Below are positions 7,158 to 13,643 of a stretch of 18,750 bases of DNA, in pieces; positions within the stretch are counted from its first letter, which is position 1, and each line of letters begins with the position of its first letter. This stretch comes from Acidimicrobiales bacterium (GTDB lineage: Bacteria > Actinomycetota > Acidimicrobiia > Acidimicrobiales > Palsa-688). The notes beneath the pieces were generated by a model. The model had not been told where the DNA came from. It saw only the letters and a list, made by a program, of their open reading frames with translations, and did not search any database. The translations under genes were made by a program, and so were the position numbers. The DNA lies in assembly GCA_019241495.1 (NCBI GenBank), contig JAFAWZ010000056.1, forward strand, positions 1-18,750, read 5' to 3'.

Positions 7158-8081
7158 CTAACGGCCTGCCGCGAGCTGTTCGGCCTTGGCGGCCAGGCCC
7201 GGGGCGTCGAGAACCCTCTCGCACAGATCGGCGAAGCCGGGGCTTGGCCCGGTCCAGCGCAGCTCGCTGTAGCCGGAGATCACCGGCGGGTCGCGCCGAA
7301 GAGTAGCCAGGTCTTTGAACAGGCCGGCCAGCGGGCGCTGGTCGGCCAGCGTGGCCGCCAGGGTCGGCGCACCCCGGACGGGAACCTCCCACTTTCCGGC
7401 CGCGTTGGGGATGGCCTCCAGATGGCCGTAGCGGGCCAGGACGGCAGCCGCCGTCTTGGCCCCCCAGCCGGGCAGCCCCGGGAAGCCGTCGGCCGAGTCG
7501 CCCACCAGAGCCAGCCAGTCCGGGATCGACGCGGGTGCCACGCCGAACTTGGCCCGCACCCCATCCTCATCGATGACCTGTCTCTTGCGCCGGTCCATCT
7601 GCACGACCCGGGCGCCGACCACGCACTGGCCCAGATCCTTGTCCGGGGTACAGATCACCACCTGGCGCACGTCCGGGTCGGCTGCGCCGGTCGCGGCCGC
7701 CGAAGCCAGCGCGTCGTCCGCCTCGAGATCGACCATGGGCCACACCATCACGCCCATGGATGCCAGGGCGTCTTCGAGCAGCCCGAACTGGCCCAGAAGG
7801 ACGGGGTCCATCCCAGCGCTGGTCTTGTAGCCGGGCCACAGCTCGTTGCGGAACGACTCGATGACATGATCGGTGGCCACGCCGACGTGGTCGGCGCCTT
7901 GTTCGATCAGGGAGGCTACGGAGGTGAGAACCCCGCGGACTGCTCCTACTTCCTGGCCCGCCGAGTTGCGGTGCGCCGGGACGGCGAAGAAGTGCCGGAA
8001 CAGCTCGTAGGTTCCGTCGACGAGGAACAGGCGGGCGCCTGGGGTATCGCTCAGGACGGCAATACTGGCATATGGCTCCAC
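7158..8081 (-). CDS. 5'-3' exonuclease, PolA N-terminal/FEN-like, stand-alone
   Basis: This 307-aa metal-dependent nuclease has the fold of the N-terminal domain of DNA polymerase I. Acidic metal-site residues are visible: Asp22 (FLVDGTYELFR), Asp71 (VATD), Glu120/Asp122/Asp123 (DLEADDALAS), Asp147/Asp149 (CTPDKDLGQ) and Asp185/Asp188 (VGDSADGFPG). The last pair leads into the helix-hairpin-helix PGLPGWGAKTAAAVLARYG, which binds duplex DNA. No polymerase domain is attached, so it probably acts as an auxiliary flap or RNA-primer nuclease. The start is GTG 8081, with AAGAG about 6 nt upstream. That start is only 10 bp from the divergent HAD gene's ATG, so its 5' leader must lie inside the other gene. 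Confidence 0.9.
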   Translation of the reverse strand: MEPYASIAVLSDTPGARLFLVDGTYELFRHFFAVPAHRNSAGQEVGAVRGVLTSVASLIEQGADHVGVATDHVIESFRNELWPGYKTSAGMDPVLLGQFGLLEDALASMGVMVWPMVDLEADDALASAAATGAADPDVRQVVICTPDKDLGQCVVGARVVQMDRRKRQVIDEDGVRAKFGVAPASIPDWLALVGDSADGFPGLPGWGAKTAAAVLARYGHLEAIPNAAGKWEVPVRGAPTLAATLADQRPLAGLFKDLATLRRDPPVISGYSELRWTGPSPGFADLCERVLDAPGLAAKAEQLAAGR

Positions 8082-8091
8082 CGCGGCTCTT

Positions 8092-8694
8092 ATGACGGAA
8101 TGGCTCCTGTGCGACTATGGCCAGGTGTTGTCGGCCTCACCGCCACATGAGGAGTGGGAGAGGTTGCGGCACCTCGCCCGTAGCCCCGCCGACCGGTGCG
8201 ACGATTTCGACTCCCTCTACTGGCTGAACCGCCCCGCCTACGACCGGGCCGATCTGAGCGCCCTCGAGTACTGGACTGCGGTCGTGGGCCAGCCGCCCGC
8301 CGGATCGACGTTGGTCCAGATGATTGAAATCGACACCGCCATCTGGCTGCATCCGAACCGGGCCTCGGTGACGGCCGCCGTCGGAGCGGCCCGGCGCGGC
8401 TTCAGGCTCGCCCTTTTTTCGAATGCCCCCATCGATGTGGCGGCTGGGATAGACCGGCTGGAGTGGCTGGGCCCTTTCGAGCGCCGTTTCTACAGTTGCC
8501 GCCTGCGTTCCGTCAAGCCGGAGCCCGAGGCGTACCGGAAGGTGTTGACCGCGCTGGGCGCGGCGCCTGGTGACGTGACGTTCTTCGACGACCGGCCAGC
8601 CAACGTCGACGCGGCGGCCGAGCTGGGGATCAGGGCCGTGCTGTTCGAGGGCCCGGAGCAGCTGTTGGCTGTCAGCAGCCGAGGGGATACGTAG
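8092..8694 (+). CDS. HAD-superfamily phosphatase, subfamily IA, YihX-like
   Basis: This 200-aa predicted cytoplasmic hydrolase has all four HAD motifs. Motif I is CDYGQVLS with nucleophile Asp8. Motif II is LFSNAP with Ser110. Motif III is VKPEPEAY with Lys142. Motif IV is FFDDRPANV with Asp166/Asp167. The usual second Asp of motif I (DxD) is Gly10, as in the E. coli sugar phosphatase YihX (DLGN), so general acid catalysis may be altered or weak. A helical cap lies between motifs I and II at about residues 18-80. The substrate is unknown; small sugar phosphates are typical for the group. No Shine-Dalgarno sequence precedes ATG 8092, so a leaderless or short-leader transcript is possible. Confidence 0.88.
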   Translation: MTEWLLCDYGQVLSASPPHEEWERLRHLARSPADRCDDFDSLYWLNRPAYDRADLSALEYWTAVVGQPPAGSTLVQMIEIDTAIWLHPNRASVTAAVGAARRGFRLALFSNAPIDVAAGIDRLEWLGPFERRFYSCRLRSVKPEPEAYRKVLTALGAAPGDVTFFDDRPANVDAAAELGIRAVLFEGPEQLLAVSSRGDT

Positions 8695-8750
8695 CCGCTG
8701 CTCAGAACCCGTCGGCTTCTCCCACATGGAAATAGTCTTGCGATAGCGGC

Positions 8751-9737
8751 TCAGGCCGGCTCGGGCGTCAACACGTCCCCGCCCGACTCGGTAACCAGGA
8801 GCGTGTGCTCGAACTGGGCGGTGCGCTTGCCGTCGACTGTGACCGCGGTCCATCCGTTGTCCCACATGCGTTCCCGCCAGGCTCCCATGGTGATCATGGG
8901 CTCGATGGTGAAGGTCATGCCCGGCTTCATGATCGTCGAGGCCGACTCGGTGTAGTAGTGGGGGACGTTCGGCGGGAGGTGGAACTGCTCCCCGATGCCG
9001 TGGCCCACGAAGGTGCGCACCACCCCGAAGCCGTGCGATTCGGCATGGGCTTGGATGGCCCTACCTATGTCGGACAGGGGCCGGCCGGGGCGCACTGCTG
9101 CTATCCCCAGGTCACGGCACTCGCGAGTTACCTCGACCAACCGGCGTGACTCGGGATCGACGTCGCCGACGAGGAAGGTGGCGTTGCAGTCTCCGTGCAC
9201 TCCGCCTATGTACGCGGTCACATCGATGTTCACGATGTCGCCGTCGGCCAGAGGCCGGTCGTCGGGGATGCCGTGGCAGATCACCTCGTTGACCGACGTA
9301 CAGATCGACTTCGGGTAGCCGTGATAGTTGAGGGTCGAGGGATAGGCCCCCCGCTCGACATAGGCCCGGTGGGCCACCCGGTCGAGCTCGTCGGTCGTCA
9401 TTCCCGGGGCCACCGCGGCGCCACAATCGGCCAGCACCTCGGCCGCGCTCCGGCCGGCTACCCGCATGCGCTCTACGATCTCGGGCGACTTCACCATTGG
9501 TTCGTCCCGCTTCGTCGGCTTCCCGCTCAGGTAGTAGTCCGTCGGCACGATGCCTTCCGGCACCGCCAGCATGGGGCTGACCCGCCCGGGCAGAACCCGG
9601 CCCTCGGAGGTCTTGTGGCAACGCTTGTACTTGCGCCCGCTGCCGCACCAGCACGGATCGTTGGACTTGAGGCCCGATCCCGGGCCCGCTCCCGCCTCGC
9701 CACTAGGCGCCCGCCTGGTGGTCGACACCGTCCGCAC
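8751..9737 (-). CDS. map: Methionine aminopeptidase type I with N-terminal SEC-C zinc motif
   Basis: This enzyme removes the initiator methionine from new proteins. The 328-aa chain begins with a disordered Gly/Ala-rich segment, then an SEC-C motif (PCWCGSGRKYKRCH, Cys29/Cys31/Cys40/His41) of the kind that binds zinc and helps ribosome or SecA contact. The M24 pita-bread domain starts near residue 80. Its metal ligands are visible in DIVNIDVTAYIGGVHGDCNATF (two Asp), FVGHGIGEQFH (His), FTIEPM (Glu) and AQFEHTLLV (Glu). The start is GTG 9737. The matching AGGAG Shine-Dalgarno sequence lies in the last codons of the upstream epimerase gene (9752-9748), with 7 nt between the genes, so the two form an operon. 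The gene converges on the HAD gene. Confidence 0.93.
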   Translation of the reverse strand: MRTVSTTRRAPSGEAGAGPGSGLKSNDPCWCGSGRKYKRCHKTSEGRVLPGRVSPMLAVPEGIVPTDYYLSGKPTKRDEPMVKSPEIVERMRVAGRSAAEVLADCGAAVAPGMTTDELDRVAHRAYVERGAYPSTLNYHGYPKSICTSVNEVICHGIPDDRPLADGDIVNIDVTAYIGGVHGDCNATFLVGDVDPESRRLVEVTRECRDLGIAAVRPGRPLSDIGRAIQAHAESHGFGVVRTFVGHGIGEQFHLPPNVPHYYTESASTIMKPGMTFTIEPMITMGAWRERMWDNGWTAVTVDGKRTAQFEHTLLVTESGGDVLTPEPA

Positions 9738-9744
9738 TAGCGGC

Positions 9745-10146
9745 TCACTCCTGCACCAGCTCGATCAAAGTCCCAAACGATGTCTTCGGATGCAAGAAGG
9801 CCACCGTCGTCCCGCGCGAACCCAGCCGGGGCTGCTCGTCGATGGCTCGGGCACCCGCCTCTACCGCGTCGGTCAAGGCGGCCCCGCAGTCCGCTACCCG
9901 ATAGCCCACGTGATGCAGGCCCTCTCCCTTGTTGGCCAGGAACTTGGCGACGGGCGAGTCATCCCGGGTCGGCGTCAGCAACTGGACATAGGACTCCGCC
10001 ACGTTCAACAGCGCCTCTTCCACGCCGTCGCGTTCCACGACCTCCCGATGGGCGAGGGTCGCCCCGAGCGTGGTCGCGTACCAGTCGATGGCCGCATCCA
10101 GGTCATGCACCGCGATCGCTATGTGGTCGAGCTCGGTCAACGCCAT
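9745..10146 (-). CDS. mce: Methylmalonyl-CoA / ethylmalonyl-CoA epimerase
   Basis: This 133-aa vicinal-oxygen-chelate protein epimerises (2R)/(2S)-methylmalonyl-CoA; in ethylmalonyl-CoA-pathway organisms the same enzyme also handles ethylmalonyl-CoA. The two beta-alpha-beta-beta-beta modules carry the expected metal ligands: His8 (LDHIAIAV), Gln55 (SYVQLL), one of His78/His79 (GLHHVGY) and Glu129 (LIEL). A conserved VVERDGVEEALL loop includes likely catalytic acids. It starts the operon with methionine aminopeptidase and is transcribed divergently from the acetyl-CoA acetyltransferase 99 bp away, so both may share control. Together with ecm and pccB, it supports a working C4/C5-acyl-CoA route in this genome. 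Confidence 0.93.
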   Translation of the reverse strand: MALTELDHIAIAVHDLDAAIDWYATTLGATLAHREVVERDGVEEALLNVAESYVQLLTPTRDDSPVAKFLANKGEGLHHVGYRVADCGAALTDAVEAGARAIDEQPRLGSRGTTVAFLHPKTSFGTLIELVQE

Positions 10147-10192
10147 CGACTCAGGGTACCGCCGGAGCGCCCCGTAGACTGGCGGCGTCGTT

Positions 10193-10227
10193 TCCGCGAC
10201 CTACACGGCTTCTGCGATCTACGCGGA
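10193..10227 (+). promoter_or_regulatory. Paired 13-bp direct repeats inside a TCCGCG/CGCGGA dyad before the thiolase gene
   Basis: GCGACCTACACGG (10196-10208) and GCGATCTACGCGG (10214-10226) match at 11 of 13 positions with an 18-bp period. The outer edges TCCGCG (10193-10198) and CGCGGA (10222-10227) are exact inverted repeats. The site sits just upstream of the AGGAGG ribosome binding site (10230-10235), in the 99-bp gap between the divergent epimerase and thiolase genes. It looks like a regulator binding site, but no regulator gene is adjacent. Confidence 0.4.
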
Positions 10228-10245
10228 CTAGGAGGATGACACAAC

Positions 10246-11433
10246 ATGCCTGGATCGGTGATCGTCGCCGGCGCCCGCACGCCCATCGGAAGGCTCTCCG
10301 GGGCCCTGGCCAGCTACTCGGCCGCCCAGCTCGGCTCGTTCGCAGTACGGGCCGCGCTCGAACGGGCCCACGTCTCGCCCGGCGAGGTCGACTACGTGAT
10401 CATGGGCCAGGTGCTGCTCGCTGGCACCGGCCAGGTCCCGGCCCGCCAGGCCGCGGCTGCGGCCGGCATCCCCATGAGCACTCCGGCCACGGTCGTGAAC
10501 AAGGTGTGCCTCTCCGGTCTGAACGCCATATACCAGGCCGACCTGATGATCTCCGCGGGCGAAGCCGACGTGGTCATAGCGGGGGGCATGGAGTCGATGA
10601 CCAACGCCCCGCACCTGCTCCTCGGCGCCCGCCAGGGCTACCGGCTTGGGAGCGCCGAGCTGCGTGACGCGCTCATGCACGACGGGCTGGAGGACGCTCA
10701 CAGCCACGAAGCCATGGGCAAGGACAGCGAGAACTACATGCCCCAGTTCCCGAACGTCACCCGCCTGCGCCAGGATGCCTTCGCCGCGGAGTCCCACGAG
10801 CGGGCCGCCCGGGCCACCAAGGACGGGCGCTTCGGCGAGGAGATCGTGCCCGTCGAGATCCCCCAGCGCAAGGGCGAAGCGGTCGTGGTCGACACTGACG
10901 AGGGCATCCGGACCGGCACGACCGGCGAGTCCCTGGCCCGGCTCCGGCCGGCTTTCGCCGAGGGAGGCTCGATCACGGCGGGGAACTCCTCGCAAATAAG
11001 CGATGGGGCGTGCGCTGTGGTCGTCATGTCCAAGGAGGCGGCGGCCCGCACCGGGGTAGTGCCGCTGGGCGAGGTGGTGAGCTACGGCATGGTGGCAGGA
11101 CCGGACACCTGCCTGATGACACAGCCGTCACGATCCACGTTGAAAGCCCTCGCCAAGACCGCTTATTCGGTCAAAGATGTAGCCCTCTTCGAGTTCAACG
11201 AGGCTTTTGCCGCGGTCGCCCTCGCGTCGATCGACGATCTGGGCCTGTCGCCTGACGCCGTCAACGTGAACGGGGGCGCGGTGGCTCTCGGCCACCCGAT
11301 CGGCGCGTCCGGCAACCGGCTCGCCCTCACCCTCCTCCACGAGCTGCGCCGCCGTGGCGGCGGAGTCGGCGTGGCGGCTCTGTGCGGCGGGGGTGGCCAG
11401 GGCGACGCGCTGGTCGTCCGCTCTGTCGAGTGA
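10246..11433 (+). CDS. Acetyl-CoA C-acetyltransferase (thiolase)
   Basis: This 395-aa thiolase condenses two acetyl-CoA to acetoacetyl-CoA, or does the reverse. The catalytic set is complete: nucleophile Cys88 in VNKVCLSGLNAI, NEAFA, His350 in GGAVALGHPIGASG, and Cys380 in AALCGGGGQGDAL. Length and motifs match the biosynthetic AtoB/PhaA type rather than the long fatty-acid-oxidation type. ATG 10246 has AGGAGG 10 nt upstream. In an ethylmalonyl-CoA-pathway organism, acetoacetyl-CoA formation is the entry step toward crotonyl-CoA, which fits the neighbouring epimerase and the ecm gene. The ketopantoate-reductase-like gene starts 10 nt after its stop, so the two are probably co-transcribed. Confidence 0.94.
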   Translation: MPGSVIVAGARTPIGRLSGALASYSAAQLGSFAVRAALERAHVSPGEVDYVIMGQVLLAGTGQVPARQAAAAAGIPMSTPATVVNKVCLSGLNAIYQADLMISAGEADVVIAGGMESMTNAPHLLLGARQGYRLGSAELRDALMHDGLEDAHSHEAMGKDSENYMPQFPNVTRLRQDAFAAESHERAARATKDGRFGEEIVPVEIPQRKGEAVVVDTDEGIRTGTTGESLARLRPAFAEGGSITAGNSSQISDGACAVVVMSKEAAARTGVVPLGEVVSYGMVAGPDTCLMTQPSRSTLKALAKTAYSVKDVALFEFNEAFAAVALASIDDLGLSPDAVNVNGGAVALGHPIGASGNRLALTLLHELRRRGGGVGVAALCGGGGQGDALVVRSVE

Positions 11434-11443
11434 GCCTGCCGTC

Positions 11444-12379
11444 TTGCGGATCGCAGTCATAGGCGCCGGCGCCATCGGTGCGGTCGTCTCCGCCGCCGGG
11501 GTGGAGTCGGGCCACGACGTGACCCTCTGCGTCCGTCCCCCGATCGACTCGTTGGAGGTGGTGCGGGACGGACGCTCCTCGGCTCTGGCCGTGGCGGTGG
11601 CCTCCTCCCCCCCGCCCGGGCCGGTCGCAGACGTCGTCTTCCTGACCGTCAAGGCCAACGACACGGCGTCCGCCGCGCCGTGGCTGGGCGCGTTGTGCGG
11701 TCCGGACACGTTGACCGTGGCGGTCCAGAACGGGCTGGACCATGCGGCACGGGTGTCCGCCTACCTGCCGGCCGGGGCCGGGCCGGTGGCCGCCGGGCTC
11801 GCCTACATCGCGGCGGAGCGCCTCGGCCCGGGGCGGGTCCGCCATCTGAACGGCTCGCTGCTCCAGGTGCCTGATCGCCACGTGGCGGTCATCGAGTCGG
11901 CGGTGTCGGCCGGGCTGAAGGTGAGAGGAACCGATGACATCCTCACCGCATCCTGGCGCAAGCTCCTCGCCAACCTGGTGGCCAATCCCATCACTGCCCT
12001 CACCCTGCAGCGCATCGGCGTGATGGCGGCGCCGGGCATCGAGGAGCTGGCCCGGGCCGTGCTGGTCGAGGCGTTGGCAGTGGGACGGGCAGAGGGGGCG
12101 GTGCTGGCCGACGCCGAGGTGGATCGGATCGTGGCCGGAACCGCTCAATACGGCTCCGACACGGGCAGCTCCATGCTCTACGACCGCCTGGCGGGGCGCC
12201 CCATGGAGCACCAGTACCTCACCGGCGAGGTCGTACGCCGGGCAGCCACCCACGGCATACCCGTCCCCCTGAACTCTGCTCTTCTCGCCCTCTTGGACGC
12301 CCTCGATCGGGTGGAAAAGGCAGAGCCGCCGGATTCCTTCCGGGGCTCCTCGTTTTCTGTGGACACTGGCGCTATCTGA
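11444..12379 (+). CDS. 2-dehydropantoate 2-reductase (ketopantoate reductase) family protein
   Basis: This 311-aa NAD(P)H-dependent reductase is related to PanE/ApbA, which reduces ketopantoate to pantoate for CoA synthesis. The N-terminal Rossmann motif is RIAVIGAGAIGA (2-13). Further conserved residues are Lys70 (VKAND), Asn96 (QNGLD), Lys163 and Asn167 (SWRKLLANLVANP; the E. coli Lys176/Asn180 equivalents), GSSMLYD (231-237) and Glu245. The frame is open upstream inside the thiolase gene, but TTG 11444 puts the Rossmann strand at residue 2 and has a GAGTGAG sequence 9 nt before it. Co-transcription with thiolase hints at CoA supply or at a different 2-oxo acid substrate; the sequence does not decide. 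Its TGA stop coincides with the edge of a MITE-like element. Confidence 0.88.
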   Translation: MRIAVIGAGAIGAVVSAAGVESGHDVTLCVRPPIDSLEVVRDGRSSALAVAVASSPPPGPVADVVFLTVKANDTASAAPWLGALCGPDTLTVAVQNGLDHAARVSAYLPAGAGPVAAGLAYIAAERLGPGRVRHLNGSLLQVPDRHVAVIESAVSAGLKVRGTDDILTASWRKLLANLVANPITALTLQRIGVMAAPGIEELARAVLVEALAVGRAEGAVLADAEVDRIVAGTAQYGSDTGSSMLYDRLAGRPMEHQYLTGEVVRRAATHGIPVPLNSALLALLDALDRVEKAEPPDSFRGSSFSVDTGAI

Positions 12380-12496
12380 GAAGCTGTCGCAACCCCGCGG
12401 GGAGGGAGAAGGCGGCAGCTCGTCTTTGACCAACTCTCCTCGCCGCTCTCCGCCCAGGACGCCTTCTCCCACCTCGAAGTAGTTTGCAACAGCTTC
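12380..12496. mobile_element. MITE-like 117-bp inverted-repeat element, no coding capacity
   Basis: The ends are inverted repeats: GAAGCTGTCGCAA (12380-12392) and the complement of 12484-12496, GAAGCTGTTGCAA, match at 12 of 13 positions. Further in, GGGAGAAGGCG (12404-12414) is exactly complementary to 12460-12470. The element is flanked on both sides by TGA (12377-12379 and 12497-12499), as a 3-bp target duplication would give. The left TGA is the stop codon of the upstream gene. Tips of the type CTGTTGCAA occur in several IS families (IS6 and IS5 relatives), but no family is assigned. The alternative is a large native terminator hairpin between two convergent genes. Confidence 0.5.
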
Positions 12497-12587
12497 TGAG
12501 GACGCTCATCTCCATCTTTTGAATACCAGCGCCCACAGACTCTCGAGTGAGGGGGACGGGCGCGCCCGCGGCGGGGGTGCTCCTGGG

Positions 12588-13217
12588 TTACTCCCCCACC
12601 GCTCGGCGCCCCTCGAGAGCCCTCCCGAGGGTCACCTCGTCCGCGTACTCCAGGTCGCCCCCGACCGGAAGTCCACTGGCGATGCGGGTGACCTGCAACG
12701 GCAGGTCCTTCAGCAGCTTGGACAGGTACAGCGCAGTGGCGTCGCCCTCGATGTTGGGGTTGGTGCAGAGGATGACCTCTGTGATCCCCTCGGGATCGAG
12801 ACGGGCCAGTAGCTCGCGGATACGCAGCTTGTCGGGGCCGACGCCGTCGATGGGGCTGATGGCGCCCTGCAGGACGTGATAGCGACCGCGGAACTCACGG
12901 GTCTTCTCGACCGCGACCACGTCACGGGGCTCTTCCACGACGCACACCACGGTCCCGTCGCGCCGGGAGTCCCGGCAGATCTCACACTCCACCGGATCGT
13001 CCGGGCTCACCCCGCCAGCGGCTGACTCGGCGATGTTGAAGCACCGCCGGCACCACGACACCCGCTCTTTGGCCACTGTGATCGATCGGGCCAGGCGCAA
13101 GGCGTCCTCGGGCGCCAGTTTGAGGAGGTGGAACGCGATTCTCTGGGCCGACTTGGGCCCGATTCCTGGCAGGCGCCCCAGCTCGTCGATCAGCTCCTGA
13201 ACCGCGTTGGCATACAT
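12588..13217 (-). CDS. recR: Recombination mediator protein RecR
   Basis: This 209-aa partner of RecF/RecO loads RecA at single-strand gaps. It has the N-terminal helix-hairpin-helix LPGIGPKSAQRIAFHLLK (16-33), a four-cysteine zinc site (Cys56, Cys59, Cys78, Cys81) and a Toprim domain beginning VVCVVEEPRDVVAVEKT near residue 90, with the conserved GAISPIDGVGPDKL and TNPNIEGDATALYL segments. The length is normal. ATG 13217 lies 25 nt after the ebfC stop in the dnaX-ebfC-recR order common to many bacteria. The stop is TAA. A GC-rich stretch with the palindrome GGGCGCGCCC lies 20-30 bp downstream and may end transcription. Confidence 0.96.
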   Translation of the reverse strand: MYANAVQELIDELGRLPGIGPKSAQRIAFHLLKLAPEDALRLARSITVAKERVSWCRRCFNIAESAAGGVSPDDPVECEICRDSRRDGTVVCVVEEPRDVVAVEKTREFRGRYHVLQGAISPIDGVGPDKLRIRELLARLDPEGITEVILCTNPNIEGDATALYLSKLLKDLPLQVTRIASGLPVGGDLEYADEVTLGRALEGRRAVGE

Positions 13218-13242
13218 CCGGCCCCGAGATTACCGGGGCACC

Positions 13243-13587
13243 CTATCCACCTAGGAGACCCCCGAGCCCGGGAAGGCCCGGAAGCCCTGCTGCGTTCCCC
13301 AGAGCGCTCGTCGCCAGCTGACCGGCTTTCTCCATGGCATCGCGGACGGCGGCCAGCACGAGATCCTGCAGCATCTCGACGTCACTTGCCTCCACCACGG
13401 CCGGATCGATGATGACCTCCTGGAATTCCATCGCCCCGGTCACCTTGATCTTGACCGCCCCGCCGCCCGAGCTGCCTTCGACGACCTGCCCGGCCGCTGA
13501 CGCCTGGGCCTCTTGAATGTTCTGCTGGACCTGGCCCAACCGTGAGAGCAGGGAGCCGAGATCGAGCTGCGGGCCCTCCTCGCTCAC
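13243..13587 (-). CDS. ebfC: YbaB/EbfC family nucleoid-associated protein
   Basis: This small (114 aa) DNA-binding protein acts as a dimer on the nucleoid and is usually encoded between dnaX and recR, as here. The family core is visible: an N-terminal helix LGSLLSRLGQVQQNIQEAQAS, strand KIKVTGAMEFQEVIIDP and the C-terminal helix SDVEMLQDLVLAAVRDAMEKAGQLA. The tail is Gly/Leu/Pro-rich, about 20 residues. The frame is open further upstream, but the GTG at 13587 gives the family length and has GAAGG about 10 nt upstream. This GTG overlaps the stop of the 19-codon mini-ORF as GTGA, so EbfC translation probably depends on ribosomes coming from that ORF. Confidence 0.92.
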   Translation of the reverse strand: MSEEGPQLDLGSLLSRLGQVQQNIQEAQASAAGQVVEGSSGGGAVKIKVTGAMEFQEVIIDPAVVEASDVEMLQDLVLAAVRDAMEKAGQLATSALGNAAGLPGLPGLGGLLGG

Positions 13588-13643
13588 CGGGCCGCCACCT
13601 TCACAAAATGCCTCACGGGCCCACGATTGTTCATGGTCTTCAT
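13584..13643 (-). CDS. 19-aa mini-ORF linking dnaX and ebfC by 4-nt overlaps
   Basis: This minus-strand ORF reads MKTMNNRGPVRHFVKVAAR. Its ATG (13643-13641) overlaps the dnaX stop as ATGA, and its TGA (13586-13584) overlaps the ebfC start as GTGA. A strong Shine-Dalgarno sequence, GAGGAGG (13657-13651), sits 7 nt before the ATG, better than that of any neighbour. The peptide is basic (two Lys, three Arg, one His) and not hydrophobic. No family is recognised. It may be a coupling cistron that passes ribosomes from dnaX to ebfC, a regulatory leader peptide or a real microprotein. The chance of all three signals arising by accident is small, but expression is not shown. Confidence 0.55.
   Translation of the reverse strand: MKTMNNRGPVRHFVKVAAR

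Noticed and set aside
8693..8751. AGCCGCT / AGCGGCT inverted repeat across the two convergent stop codons of the HAD and map genes
   Set aside because: The stem is only 7 bp and the loop is 45 nt, so it is weak and easily due to chance in GC-rich DNA.
11327..12472. Long minus-strand open frame opposite the ketopantoate-reductase-like gene
   Set aside because: The plus-strand protein has full PanE motifs. The minus translation is Arg/Gly/His-rich, low in hydrophobics and typical of antisense frames.
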